A DNA stretch of 64,000 nucleotides from NCBI GenBank assembly GCA_963281255.1, contig OY725496.1:4069723-4133722 (forward strand), given 5' to 3'. Source of the stretch: Aphrocallistes beatrix. Lineage: Eukaryota; Porifera; Hexactinellida; Sceptrulophora; Aphrocallistidae. Made by a program: the position numbers and the translations under genes. The notes beneath the pieces are model-generated. The model saw only the letters and a list, made by a program, of their open reading frames with translations. It ran no database searches and was not told where the DNA came from. Position 1 is the first letter of the stretch, and every line of letters begins with the position of its first letter. Below, in pieces: positions 51,157 through 61,900 of this stretch.

Positions 51157-54100
51157 ATGGCTGATACTCAGAGTCAGAGGCAAACGATGCTCAATGGAAA
51201 CATCCCTTATCCTAGAAAGCAATTTAACATCCTAGACTCAAACTTCATATCTCAAGGTATGTGCTGTGCAGTGTGTCATTATGACTCCATCCTTGGTTTC
51301 GTAATTAATTTGTTCTCCAGTAAGATCCATCGTGTACTGGGAGAATATCCCCAACAGTCTGGGCTGCTTCTCTTCTCTCCTCCTCCTCTTGGTCACATTC
51401 AGCATCTACCCAGGGATACACGCCACGGTACTCCTTCTACTAGCGGGATATGCAGTGTCAATCGCATTCTCAATCTCCTACCTCATCTACTGCGTAACAG
51501 CTGGAAAGGAACCTTCGAACCCTATTAAGTATGTTTAGTATCAATTGACTGGAAAAAGTTTTTTATTCTCTATTCTCTATTCCAATAGAGAATGGCTTAC
51601 TCACTTCAGAATTGATAAAGAGTGGGTGAGTGTCTTTCAACCTTTTTCAACGAACGAAGTTTTTTTGAATTATTACATGTCCATTTCAATAATTATATTA
51701 TTTTCAATTTTAGACCATGAGTCTACTCAACTTAATTTTGGATACAATATCTCCTCGTTTCATTCAGATGTTACAACTTCTATTCTTCTTCGAACTTCGC
51801 GATTCTATCGCTGTAAGTTCTGTAACAGACCAGATTTAATGTAGTACTGTTTAGTATTGGTTCAACATGACTGTCTTCCCTGCAAATAACTTATATATAG
51901 AAAAAAAAAATGATCAGAAAAGGTGTTGTGAACATTGAAGAATGCCCTTCATACAAATTTTCAAATTACTACATTATGACGCTGCGGTGATTCTGAATTC
52001 TATTGTTAAAACTGTAATTTAGCATCTCTTACTCTCTATTCATTCCAATGAATAGAATTTGTGTTGCGTTGAGAAATACCAGTCAAATGGTATGTTTGGA
52101 ATGTATACTAGTTCATAATTTGCTGATGAGAAAACAAGTACGTATTGATTTATCACTACACAGTAACCTCCTAACAAAGCCACACTACTTCAATGATATA
52201 ATATTAGTATTAGGTGACATATTTATATGTATCATGTTTGGAAATTGACTACTATGTGTGTACTGATCCAAAGTGCGTTCACAAACACAAAGTTTCGAGT
52301 ATAGGTATTGCCATTATGGGTGGACTACTTCCGTCTGACGCGCGATCCTATGAAATCCAACAGTCCGATTTCTACGAAATTTCGCATGTAGGAACTCTTT
52401 ATGTTTAGATGTGAGCAAAATTTTCATTTATTCTGCACTTTTGTAATACTTAAACTCTTCTAAATTTAGGGACTAATCTCCCTTTGGATATTGAGCTATT
52501 TCACTCCGTATATTTCTCTACTCGAGATTTCATACATTGGTGAGTTATCTTTTATCTGTAATGAATAATGATAATATATCAGGAACCATGCATACATTCA
52601 TTATACTACTATGCATGAGATGCAATAAATAGCATAGAGGGGGAGCCGACATTTTGTGTTCTTTTGTATGCCTGAGCTAGAGAATTTACTGAATTAATTC
52701 GTACTAAATTTAGACTTTACACTCCTTATATCGTCTCTGCTACCTCATTACACAATCATTCAAGCGAGCATAGTGATTCTTGATGTGTTAAAATTGATCA
52801 CACAAATCGTGATTCGTAAAGACAAATACAATACACCCTTGCTAATCCGATCAGTGAAATAACATTAATTCAATGGGGGAATTAACCGATGATAAATTTG
52901 CAATGTTAGAATATTATACGTAGTTATTATTTCGTTATGATTGCTTTTAACGAGGTTGTTTTATCATTATTACAAGTGCGCACTTGCGTAGCTCGGCTAG
53001 CGAACATTTTGTGTTATAACTTGAATCTCACTGTTGTTGTTATTCCTAGTAGCTTTGATATCTGTATCATGAATTCTATCAAATATTGTATTTCTTTTCG
53101 AAGACTAAGCTCTCGTTCAAACATTATGAGCATTTCACAAAAATTTCTCCCGTTCTGTTCTCGTGGCATGAAGATATATACCAAGACAGGAGATAAGGGA
53201 CTAACTAGTAACTACGTGGGGACGCGTATTCCTAAAGATGACGTGGTGGTAGAGGCGCTTGGTTCAACAGATGAACTCTCTTCCCATATTGGACTGGCAC
53301 GTAGTTGGATGTGCAGGAGAGATAACAAAACTCGAACTCCTGAGTACCAGCATCTAGTCAATACACTGGCTACTGTACAGTGCAGTCTGCAGGATATCGG
53401 CAGTCATATCGCCACACCTCTGGATAGTAAGCAGGCCCAGAATATTCCCATGCTTCAACCAGAGCTTGTGAAACAGTTAGAATTACAAATAGATGAGATG
53501 ACGTCACAGCTTCCGCCTCTCAAGCACTTCATTCTCCCGGGGGGCGGTGTGATAGCTGGGCACCTGCATGTAGCCCGGTCTGTCTGTCGACGGTCTGAGA
53601 GGACAGTCGTCCCTCTGGTACGTTCTGGGTCTGTGCCTGATCTGGTTGGTGTCTATCTCAACAGACTCTCTGACTTCTTATTCACCTCTGCTAGATGGGT
53701 AGCACATACTGAGGGCGAGGAGGAGACAATATACAGATCTGTTAAGTAAATAACGACCTCGTTCTCAATACGTCTCAACTCTATTCTCTACTTAGCTTGC
53801 AATTATACTGATAATTATACTACTTTGTATTGCGATTATTCCAGAAATTAGTTTGATTCTTCACAGGAATTTGTCAGATGATATGATGGTTTAAATGTCT
53901 ACAATGCACTGATCCTGGAATATATATAATTTTGCATTTCTTCTTTAGCTTTATTCACGATATTCACCGTTCCCAAGCTATACGAGAAATACCAGGTAGG
54001 TTTGATTAATTCTAAATAATAAGTATATGTAATGAATATCATACTTTCCCATTTCTATATTTTACAACATCTTTTGGTGAAGATAGACTCTCTCATTCAA

Positions 54101-54190
54101 TTAGCAATTCAAAGGATTGAAGCGATCAAGCAAAGGTATTCTTATGCGAACAAATTACATATCTTCTCTCCAGCTATTTCACCTAGCTAA
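51157..54190 (+). CDS. RTN: Reticulon-domain protein, seven exons
   Basis: Exons 51157-51256, 51321-51528, 51589-51625, 51714-51812, 52470-52539, 53949-53995 and 54083-54190 (TAA) join in phase to give 222 residues. This is almost exactly a bare reticulon homology domain: SIVYWENIPNSLGCFSSLL, a first hydrophobic hairpin, PIKEWLTHFRIDKEW linker, FFFELRDSIAGLISLW, a second hairpin, then TIFTVPKLYEKYQIDSLIQL, which matches the FxVPxxYEKYxxxID block of RTNs. Reticulons wedge into the ER membrane and generate tubule curvature. No long N-terminal extension exists. The 1.4-kb fifth intron contains the whole MMAB gene. The final exon is read through GGTATTC to TAA. A cryptic donor there leaves the last roughly 18 residues uncertain. 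Confidence 0.88.
53069..53749 (+). CDS. MMAB: MMAB, cob(I)alamin adenosyltransferase, nested in reticulon intron
   Basis: Intronless PduO-type ATP:cob(I)alamin adenosyltransferase. Motifs are KIYTKTGDKGLTS (ATP loop), PKDDVVVEALGSTDELSSHIGLA, LATVQCSLQDIGSHIATP, LPPLKHFILPGGG, ARSVCRRSERTVVPL and LNRLSDFLFTSARW. These cover the substrate and trimer-interface residues of human MMAB. It makes adenosylcobalamin in mitochondria for methylmalonyl-CoA mutase. The frame is open from an ATG at 52937, but ATG 53069 gives a better presequence (MNSIKYCISFRRLSSRSN) of usual length, so I start there (226 residues). It lies on the same strand inside reticulon intron 52540-53948. Confidence 0.93.
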   Translation: MNSIKYCISFRRLSSRSNIMSISQKFLPFCSRGMKIYTKTGDKGLTSNYVGTRIPKDDVVVEALGSTDELSSHIGLARSWMCRRDNKTRTPEYQHLVNTLATVQCSLQDIGSHIATPLDSKQAQNIPMLQPELVKQLELQIDEMTSQLPPLKHFILPGGGVIAGHLHVARSVCRRSERTVVPLVRSGSVPDLVGVYLNRLSDFLFTSARWVAHTEGEEETIYRSVK

Positions 54191-54530
54191 CCCTGTAGAG
54201 TTATACCACCCGATCACCCGAGAAGTAAAACCGAATAAATATTCTTTAATTCGACAAAGGATATATACAGTCTCTAATGGGAAGCTCGTCACTATTCCTT
54301 GTAGCTTTAGAGATTGCAAGCTATGTACATTTGGAATTGATTATCATAAATAGAAGCACTGTTAAGTTGAATACTGTTAATTACATAATATTAAATGCTT
54401 TTTAAATTATTTTGGTGCCTGGTTTCGTGTTTGAAAATTCATGGGATTTACTGAAAATATTTTACATGGTTGATAATTTCGATAATCGTTAAATTTGAAT
54501 TAAATTTTTGGTTGAAGTTAGCGTATCATC
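54191..54530. other. Intergenic, reticulon to Homer
   Basis: 340 bp, AT-rich. No element recognised. Contains reticulon 3' sequence and the Homer promoter. Confidence 0.5.
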
Positions 54531-55909
54531 ATGTCAGATCAGACTGTGTTTACAACTCGCGGTCACGTATTCCACATTGATCCGGACTCCAGAAAGAAAT
54601 GGCTTCCCTCGGCAGACGGACCTGTGGGCCTCTCCCTCTTTTACGACGAGCAGAGGGGAATCTACCGCCTGGTCGCCTGTGACGCTACTCAGAAGGTAGT
54701 GCTCAACTCCATCATGCAGGTCAACATGACGTTCACTAAAACTTCCGCCAAGTTCGGTCAGTGGTCGGACAAGTCGAGTGGCCATAACGTGTACGGAGTG
54801 GGGTTTAGTTCTGAGTCAGACCTCAACAAGTTCAGTGAGGAGTTCAATAAGGTGTGTAATGATATTATAAATACGTTGCACATACATGCAACACGTCCTG
54901 ATGCACACGTTCTATTGTCTAGGCTAAGAATACGCTCAAAGCGCCCGACAACACTAGAGATGTGGACACTATAGCTTCCAATCTGATCACTCCCAAGCCT
55001 GAATTCAAAGATTCCCAGAAGCGACCATCCTCCACCGAATTGAGAATTAGGTCTCCTTCTAATGGAGCCACACAGCAGCAGCCAAGCCCCCTCTCTCCTA
55101 TCTCCCCAGACAACCCTCTCTCTCCCCCCCACTCACACCTCCCGGTAGTACCCCCCAAGAGGGATTCTCTACAAGACATTGACGCAACCCTAGACCTCGC
55201 CACCAAGCCGCCTCCAGGTACTGACGAGATGCAAGCCCTCAGGTACTCTCCTCCTAGCCGTGTAATCCAATAAACTATATTCAGTATGTCCTGTCACTTC
55301 ATGAATCTAACGCACAGGTATGACAGTAGACGCCTGAAGGCAGCGCTGGCCAGGAGTTCAGAGAATGCGAAGAAGTGGGAGGCAGAGCTGCAGACTCTGA
55401 AGAACAACAACGCTCGGCTGACCGCAGCTCTGCAGGACAGTGCGAGTAACGTGAGTGAGTGGAAAGCTCAGCTGAAGGCCTACAAGGAAGAGAGCAGCAG
55501 ACTGAAGCAGAGAGCGCATGAGGCAGAGACTCGACGCGACGGGCAGTCTGAGTCCTTCAACACAGAGTTAGACGATGCGAGGAGAGGCCGGATAGAAGCG
55601 GAGAAAAAGTTACACGAGAGCGAAGAGGCCTTGACGAGTGTGAGGCTAGAGCTAGATAAATCTATTCAGGAGATTAAGATCATTAAAGAAGAGAATGAAA
55701 CACTGCAGACGGAATGTGCTTCTCTTCAAGACAAGGTTGCTAAGCTGCAAACTACACACACTGAAATTGAGACTGCATACCAGCACGCATTGGATGAGAA
55801 GGAGCGTTCCTTCGAAACACAAATTCTCAGTAACCAAGAACTCTCCTCCCTCAAATCATCTCTTAAAGCAAAACTAGCAGAAGCCATGTCTCTCATAGAC
55901 CCTCAATAG
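54531..55909 (+). CDS. HOMER1: Homer scaffold protein (EVH1 + coiled coil)
   Basis: Exons 54531-54851, 54923-55242 and 55318-55909 join in phase to give 410 residues. Residues 1-108 form an EVH1 domain of Homer type (FTTRGHVFHIDP, VGLSLFYDEQRG, QVNMTFTKTSAKFGQWSD, VYGVGFSSESDLNKFSEEF). A Pro/Ser-rich linker follows (about 125-215), then a long coiled coil (about 220-405) for tetramerisation. Homer binds PPxxF motifs in mGluRs, IP3 receptors, ryanodine receptors and Shank, and organises postsynaptic signalling. The exon boundary falls right after the EVH1 domain. Paralogue number is not resolved by eye. Confidence 0.95.
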
Positions 55910-56971
55910 ATTGAACCAGGTGTCACACCTGGCATCCCGTTCACTCTCTATGATAGAAATACTTTGTATCTAACCTAAAACATTTTTATTATCCAATTCT
56001 CTAATTTCCTAATATACTCTTAGTTAATATATATTCAAGAAAGTAACTAATTTTTACCCTATTATTAAACTTTAAGAATCCGTCATCTTCCCAATCTTCT
56101 TCTCGTATATCTTAATTTAGCAGCTGATACAATATTTTAGTATAGTTTTTCTAACGGGGAGTTCTTGTAGCTTACATCCGTCTGTACAAGCCATTCTGCG
56201 AAATCTAACAGTTGAATTAATGCCAACTTTGGCAAGAACCTATTGATGTGTCCCCGACATTGAAGCTCAATTTCGTGATCTATGAGAAACATTTTAAATC
56301 TTTAGAATTAAACGAGTATTTATTCTTGTTCTTGAGTACAAGAGTGAAATATACAAGTTATTTCACCATTTTCATTCTTTAAGGTTTGTGTTACATTTTA
56401 AGCTTTTCTATAGTTTGTTGTTTAGTAAACTACAACACAAGTAGGAATTGTAGCGCACAAATACAAGTATCTACATAGTTTACTTATTTCCAGTTCACAT
56501 AACGTGTTGTTTTAATCTTTGGAATACATTTTTTCTTCAATTTTTGGGCATACAGGATATAGAAATAATAAACGGTACGTACATTATATATTAGTCATAC
56601 AACACCAAAAGCTCTGGAAACAATTTCAACATATCTGAGAAATTTTGAAATATTCATAGAAGTTTCCGGAAGCAACGAATCTATGAAAGTACACACGACT
56701 CTTAATTAATAGAATTTTAAGAAATTGTCGTTAAATGATGAAACAAGAGTAATTTAGTTTTCTATCTGAACTGACTTCAGCACTTAGTACATTATTTGGG
56801 ATATTGATAATTTTTCATATAATATATTGAATACGTAGTGCAAGAATAAGTTCCAGGCACAGCTAGAAGAGGATAATTTAGTGCAATATTTAAATACAGA
56901 AGATTGTGAAGGTTTCAACATGAAAGAGGTTTTCAACGTCAAATTCAATCAGATTAATAGACTAGTGAGGA
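55910..56971. other. Intergenic, Homer to MNNL gene
   Basis: 1.06 kb, strongly AT-rich with no recognisable gene. Frames here lack conserved content. Contains the Homer 3' UTR and the next promoter. Confidence 0.5.
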
Positions 56972-58338
56972 ATGATGAGATATATGCAGATATTATTCTG
57001 TTTGATTGCAATTATTGTAAGTTATATAGTAATTTGCCAAATATCATTTGGATAAGGATCTTTATTAGTGTGTTAGTTTATTATATTTGAATCCTGTAGC
57101 CACTGACAGTAGGAACAGGGCGACTCGAGATACGCTACATATCCTTCGATACGAGAGGACTGGATTCCGATGGAAATAGTTGTGATAGTCTCAGTGAATG
57201 CGATCCCATATTCATGATATGTCTCAGACTGAGGAGTTCCACTTCTCCATTCTCCTGTTCCTCCTCCGGTGTGACTAGTCCGATGATAACAACAGGGGAG
57301 TTTGATGACACGGACGTAGTAAACTTTGGATCTGTGATTGGTGGTAGGATTAATCCAGTCAGATACGTTACTGATAACTCCTTCAACGTGAGTTTTTTGA
57401 CAATCCCATAATTTCAATATTAAATATTTTATTTATGCTAATCTAAACGAATTTTAGGGTAACTTTGAGATTCTGATAGAAGCTGAAGATGATGACTTAG
57501 TTAGGAACGATGACATTGATAGAGTGTATATTCGTGGAACAGCTAGAGCAAGTTCTTCAGAAAGTGCTGTGATGACGTTCACAGGAGAGAGAAGCAGTTC
57601 TCCTGCTACTGCGTCTATCAGGTACCTTCAGTATCTCATTGCAATAGTTTCTTTATATTGAGAGGAAATAATTTTCTGACACTTCCATTATCTAGTTTTT
57701 AATCAAATTAATTCTATATTTTTTATAGTTATAGACTGATTTGTGATTCTGATTTTACTGGAGAATTTTGTACAATTGGAGTAATACGCACACCCTCCTC
57801 TTCATTCTCCTCCTCCCCCTCCTCTTCATTCCCCTCCTCCCCCTCCTCTTCATTCTCCTCCTCCTCTTCTACTGACACGTTTTCCCAAACCTCTCCCACG
57901 AGTAAGTTAGTTAAATCATTTTAAGTTGGATAACACATATTTCTGACACTCTCTCCAATACGAATATTTATACTGATGTCATCTTATCTAGCTTTCTTTG
58001 GAAGGGAAGATTTCAAATACTACGCTATTGGTGTTGGCGGGGGCTTGCTACTCATTTTAATAACGATTGGAGGTTGTATCGGAGGCGGAGTATTTCTTTG
58101 TATATTTTGTAGAAGTCCGAAAATAAAAGAATCTAGTGGGGATACAAATAGTATCTGTGACTGTGGCTGTGGCTATTGTAATAGTAAATTATTAATTATC
58201 TTGTGTATTATCTTGTTTTCTCCACTTCTCCTCCTCCTGATTCTAGTTGTTATTGCCTTGTTTATATCGTCGTTTCCTATCCTTGCTATAGTTGGATTAC
58301 TCTTATTGTTGGTTATTGTTGTTATTGTTGTGTTGTAA
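56972..58338 (+). CDS. Notch-ligand-like MNNL membrane protein without EGF repeats
   Basis: Exons 56972-57016, 57100-57387, 57458-57621, 57729-57901 and 57992-58338 (TAA) join in phase to give 338 residues. Exon 1 encodes a signal peptide (MMRYMQILFCLIAII). Exons 2-3 resemble the MNNL N-terminal domain of Delta/Jagged: LEIRYISFDTRG, CDSLSECDPIFMICLRL and GNFEILIEAEDDD. Exon 4 begins like a DSL domain (YRLICDSDFTGEFCTIG) but breaks off into a Ser/Pro/Phe stalk. No EGF repeats follow. Next come one glycine-rich membrane helix (YYAIGVGGGLLLILITIGG), a short Cys-rich loop (ICDCGCGYC), and one long or two short hydrophobic segments running to the stop. It could be a decoy, a co-ligand or an unrelated MNNL-fold receptor. 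The exon structure is well supported; the function is inferred. Confidence 0.75.
57783..57872 (+). repeat. 27-bp coding minisatellite (PSSSF stalk)
   Basis: Two and a half copies of a 27-bp CT-rich unit (CCCTCCTCTTCATTCTCCTC...) encode the PSSSFSSS stalk of the MNNL protein. It is a likely length-variable site between alleles. Confidence 0.8.
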
Positions 58339-58941
58339 CTGAGATGATCACGTTAAGTTGAGAGAAAGCGGGAGTGAGGAGTTTGTAACATCATGTTTTT
58401 ATAGCATGAACTTTGGACTGTTAATATGTTTGTAACTTTCTTGAGCTTTGAGTGCTAATTAGTTAGGTTTAGCTTGCATGTACAACTCAGCTCAGATACT
58501 CATTTGTATGAATTGTTTTGCTGTGTTAGTTCTGTTCAAGTTTCTTTTTTTATTAAAGATTGTATTGATTAAATGCTTTTTCTTTTTTTTATACTCAATC
58601 CCATCCAACCTAAGTAGCTTTGTACCAAATCTTTTTCATAGTTAATGTGTCCCTGATCGACTACACGTCTAAACTCCGTATTACATTATCATTAAGCATT
58701 TGATTACATTTATAAGTAATGTTAGAACACAATTGAGTAACTCTTCCATTGTGAAATCATAACGTGCCAAACCTTGTTTGTTTATCCCCAGAGAGACGTA
58801 ATATTGCATAACGCTGTATATATTCTTAGCAGTAATTCTCCTGTTTGCTCATTAATATTATATCACTCGGGAATAGTACCCAAGTACTTATTCAAGCTTA
58901 GCTAGGCACAAAATAATGCAATATAAATAGGATTATTCTTT
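58339..58941. other. Intergenic, MNNL gene to beta-helix receptor
   Basis: 603 bp, AT-rich. A probable ATTAAA poly(A) signal for the upstream gene lies near 58551. TATA element at 58922-58929. Nothing else recognised. Confidence 0.5.
58922..58929 (+). promoter_or_regulatory. TATA box of beta-helix receptor gene
   Basis: TATAAATA lies only 12 bp before ATG 58942 but about 46 bp before ATG 58975. Transcription about 30 bp downstream would exclude the first ATG, favouring initiation at MTHSHYFIIVLS, which starts a better signal peptide. Confidence 0.45.
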
Positions 58942-61900
58942 ATGAAATTTAATATGCTATTATTCCAGAATAAAATGACTCATTCTCATTACTTTATAAT
59001 TGTATTGAGTACTATTGTCGCTCTAACGACTTCATTTAACCATCCCTGTACTAGTGAGGATCTTTCTGGCTGTCTCCTTGGTTCGGTTAAAGCTGCTCAG
59101 AGGATCAATTCAAGAGAGATCAGCATCATATTGCTCCCCCATATTCGGTATGTATTAAACAATTCTTTTAAAGTTGATGGAGAGTATTCACTATTTGAAA
59201 TTATAGGAAACGGAACGTCCAGGGTCAAAATTGACCGCCAAAATGATTCTAGTCTAGTTTTTCTAAATATCAACCAAATAAAGCTTAGAAAATTGTCATT
59301 CGGTGAAGATGAAGAAACCCATCCCCAAGAGAAATTTTATCCTTTCCTTTCCATTAACAATTCGGAATCGATTAATATAAACAATTGTAAATTCGATCGC
59401 ATTCAGGGGAACGCATTGAGTATCTATGTTAGAGACTTAGACAAAGACTTCTATTTGCTCATAGAGAATTCCAATTTTTTTGGGACCGGAAAACCAGAAC
59501 GACCATCACAGGGCATCTATATACAATTACAAAACACGAGTAATGCGAACGTTACAGTTACCAATTGTCGATTCAGGGATTTGAAAATAAACAACTCAAC
59601 CTCTTTAAAAGTCCTTACAGGTCATCAGCGTATGCTCTACCGTCCACTGGCCTTCGAGCAATCCTATAATGTTAACTCGGACTTTCACAAATCTTTTACT
59701 CTTTCACACTCTAAATTCGAGAATAATGATGCATACGTTGGTGGGGGATTCGGAGTCTACACTTCTAATGCATGTAATTCTTCTTACTATATAACGCATT
59801 GTAACTTCAAGAGCAATCGTGTGGTAAGGCAGTTTCTCAGAAAAGTAAAGTCGGGTGTGGATGTGAGTGGATCTGGAGGTGGTATCGCAGCGCTACTATT
59901 CGATTGTGAAAATTGTAATCTTAGCGTGTCTCATTGCGCTTTTTCGTACAACCATGCCGCTCTTGGCGGAGGAGTTAAAGTGGGGTATTACTTCAATTCT
60001 CCTCGGGTAAATATCAACATTAAGCAGTCCAGTTTCTTGCATAACAGAGCTAACTCTGGGTCAGGACTGTACATTGAAGCACAACTAGTGCAGCCTGCTA
60101 TCCCAGAACAAGCCATCCTGTGTAATTTGGATTTCTCTAACAACGTAGCATATGATTTTGGAGCGGGAATTTTCGTAGCCTACCTCCCACTCAGGTTAGA
60201 AGGTGATGGAATGACATTCCTCAACAACATCAATACTTCATTCTCTGTCATATCGTCCCAAATTGAAGTTTATACCAAATTAAACTTCACAAATAACAAT
60301 GGGTCTCGAGGTGGAGCATTGTTCTTGTCTGATAACTCACAGCTCCTCCTAGATCAAAACGTTGATCTTTACTTCGTGAAAAATAGGGCCAGCGACAAAG
60401 GAGGCGCCATCTACGCAGACTCAATCAGCCTTGACTTACTCTATAGAAACTATGGATACACGTTTTATAACGTCCACTGCTTCATCAAGCATTTTATCAA
60501 ATTCAATACTTCAACCCCTGACAATTACACTCAGAATATCTACTTTCAATACAATGAAGCGCCTGTTGGTTCTGCGATATATACGCACACACTGTCACCA
60601 TGCTCCTGGTACTCCAATGTCACACCTTACTCTGCCATCGATAAAGCGCTACGTTGGCCAACTTATCATTACGAATCTAAAGACCCTAACAAACACGACA
60701 TAGCAACGGCCGTGGCACATTATCATATTAGTCAATACGAAGATAGCAAAAAGAACAGCACCCATCCCGTGACAGATCGTGAGCCCACCAAACTTAAAGT
60801 AGTCCCTGGCCAATCATCTCAAATAAACTTCAAAGCGACTGATCAACTCAATTATTCTGATGTGTCGATCGCCACTGTTCAGCCAGATGATAATAGCCAA
60901 GTGAGTCCATGCAATGGGCAGGGGGATGGGTCCATCTTTTTAACTAGCTCTTCTACTGAACCAGTCGAAGTCATGTTCTGTGGGAGGCCTGGCACAACAG
61001 GAAAAGTATCTTTTAAGGCATTAGATGGTCTCACAATAGAAAACATAATTTTGGTTCATCTGAAAGAGTGTCCTAAAGGAGAGTTCTGGAATGAAACGGA
61101 CAAGTCTTGCGATAAGTATCATATTTCAGGTTATGATGTTCCTTCACTCTGGAAATGTAATGTTAATACGAGTTTAATCCGAGTTCCAGGGTTGATGAGA
61201 AAAGGGAATAATGATACATTTGTATCAATAACTTGTCCTACAACTTACTGCGAGCATTCCGATCAAAATAATTCTAAAAAAATAGATTGTAGCCATGAGG
61301 CTCTTGGAGAAAAGTGTGTTTCTGGCAGAGTTGGAATAGGCTGTAGTAGCTGTGCTCCTGGTAAACAGATGAGGAGTGGTTCACTCATATGCACAAAAAA
61401 TTGTGACTTTAAGACTACAACGATTACGACCGTTTTCCTTATTATACTCCTCTTAGTCCTCATCTCAGTTCTCTTCTTGATTCGTAGCAGCTCCTATCTT
61501 GATAGCCACATTCATCTCCGTGAAACTCTCTTCCCATACGCGAGGTCTTTCATCTTCTTCTGCCAAGGGACATTTATTCTCTATCTTAATACGTTTGATA
61601 AAAAAGAGAAAAATCTCTCGAATTTCATAACTAAAACCGGATTCTTTTTCACTTATGATCTCTGCTTTTCCCTTGGATTTACCGATACTCGTGGGCGAGT
61701 TTTTGAAGAGTATTTTTTTTATTTGATTGGGTTCGTAGCCATTTTACTTCTCGCATTATTAGTAAATTGTGTCGTAGCTCGCTTTCTTCCAATCCGCTTC
61801 AAATACTCTGTCATTTCATATGCTTTCGTGAGCTACAGCTTCCTGACGTTCACTCCCATCGCATTCACTACACTGAGGCTCCTCAGCTGTGGGACGCTAA

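Noticed and set aside
56881-57090. 69-codon frame upstream of the MNNL gene
   Set aside because: Another frame with ATG 56972 gives a signal peptide ending at a perfect donor in the right phase.
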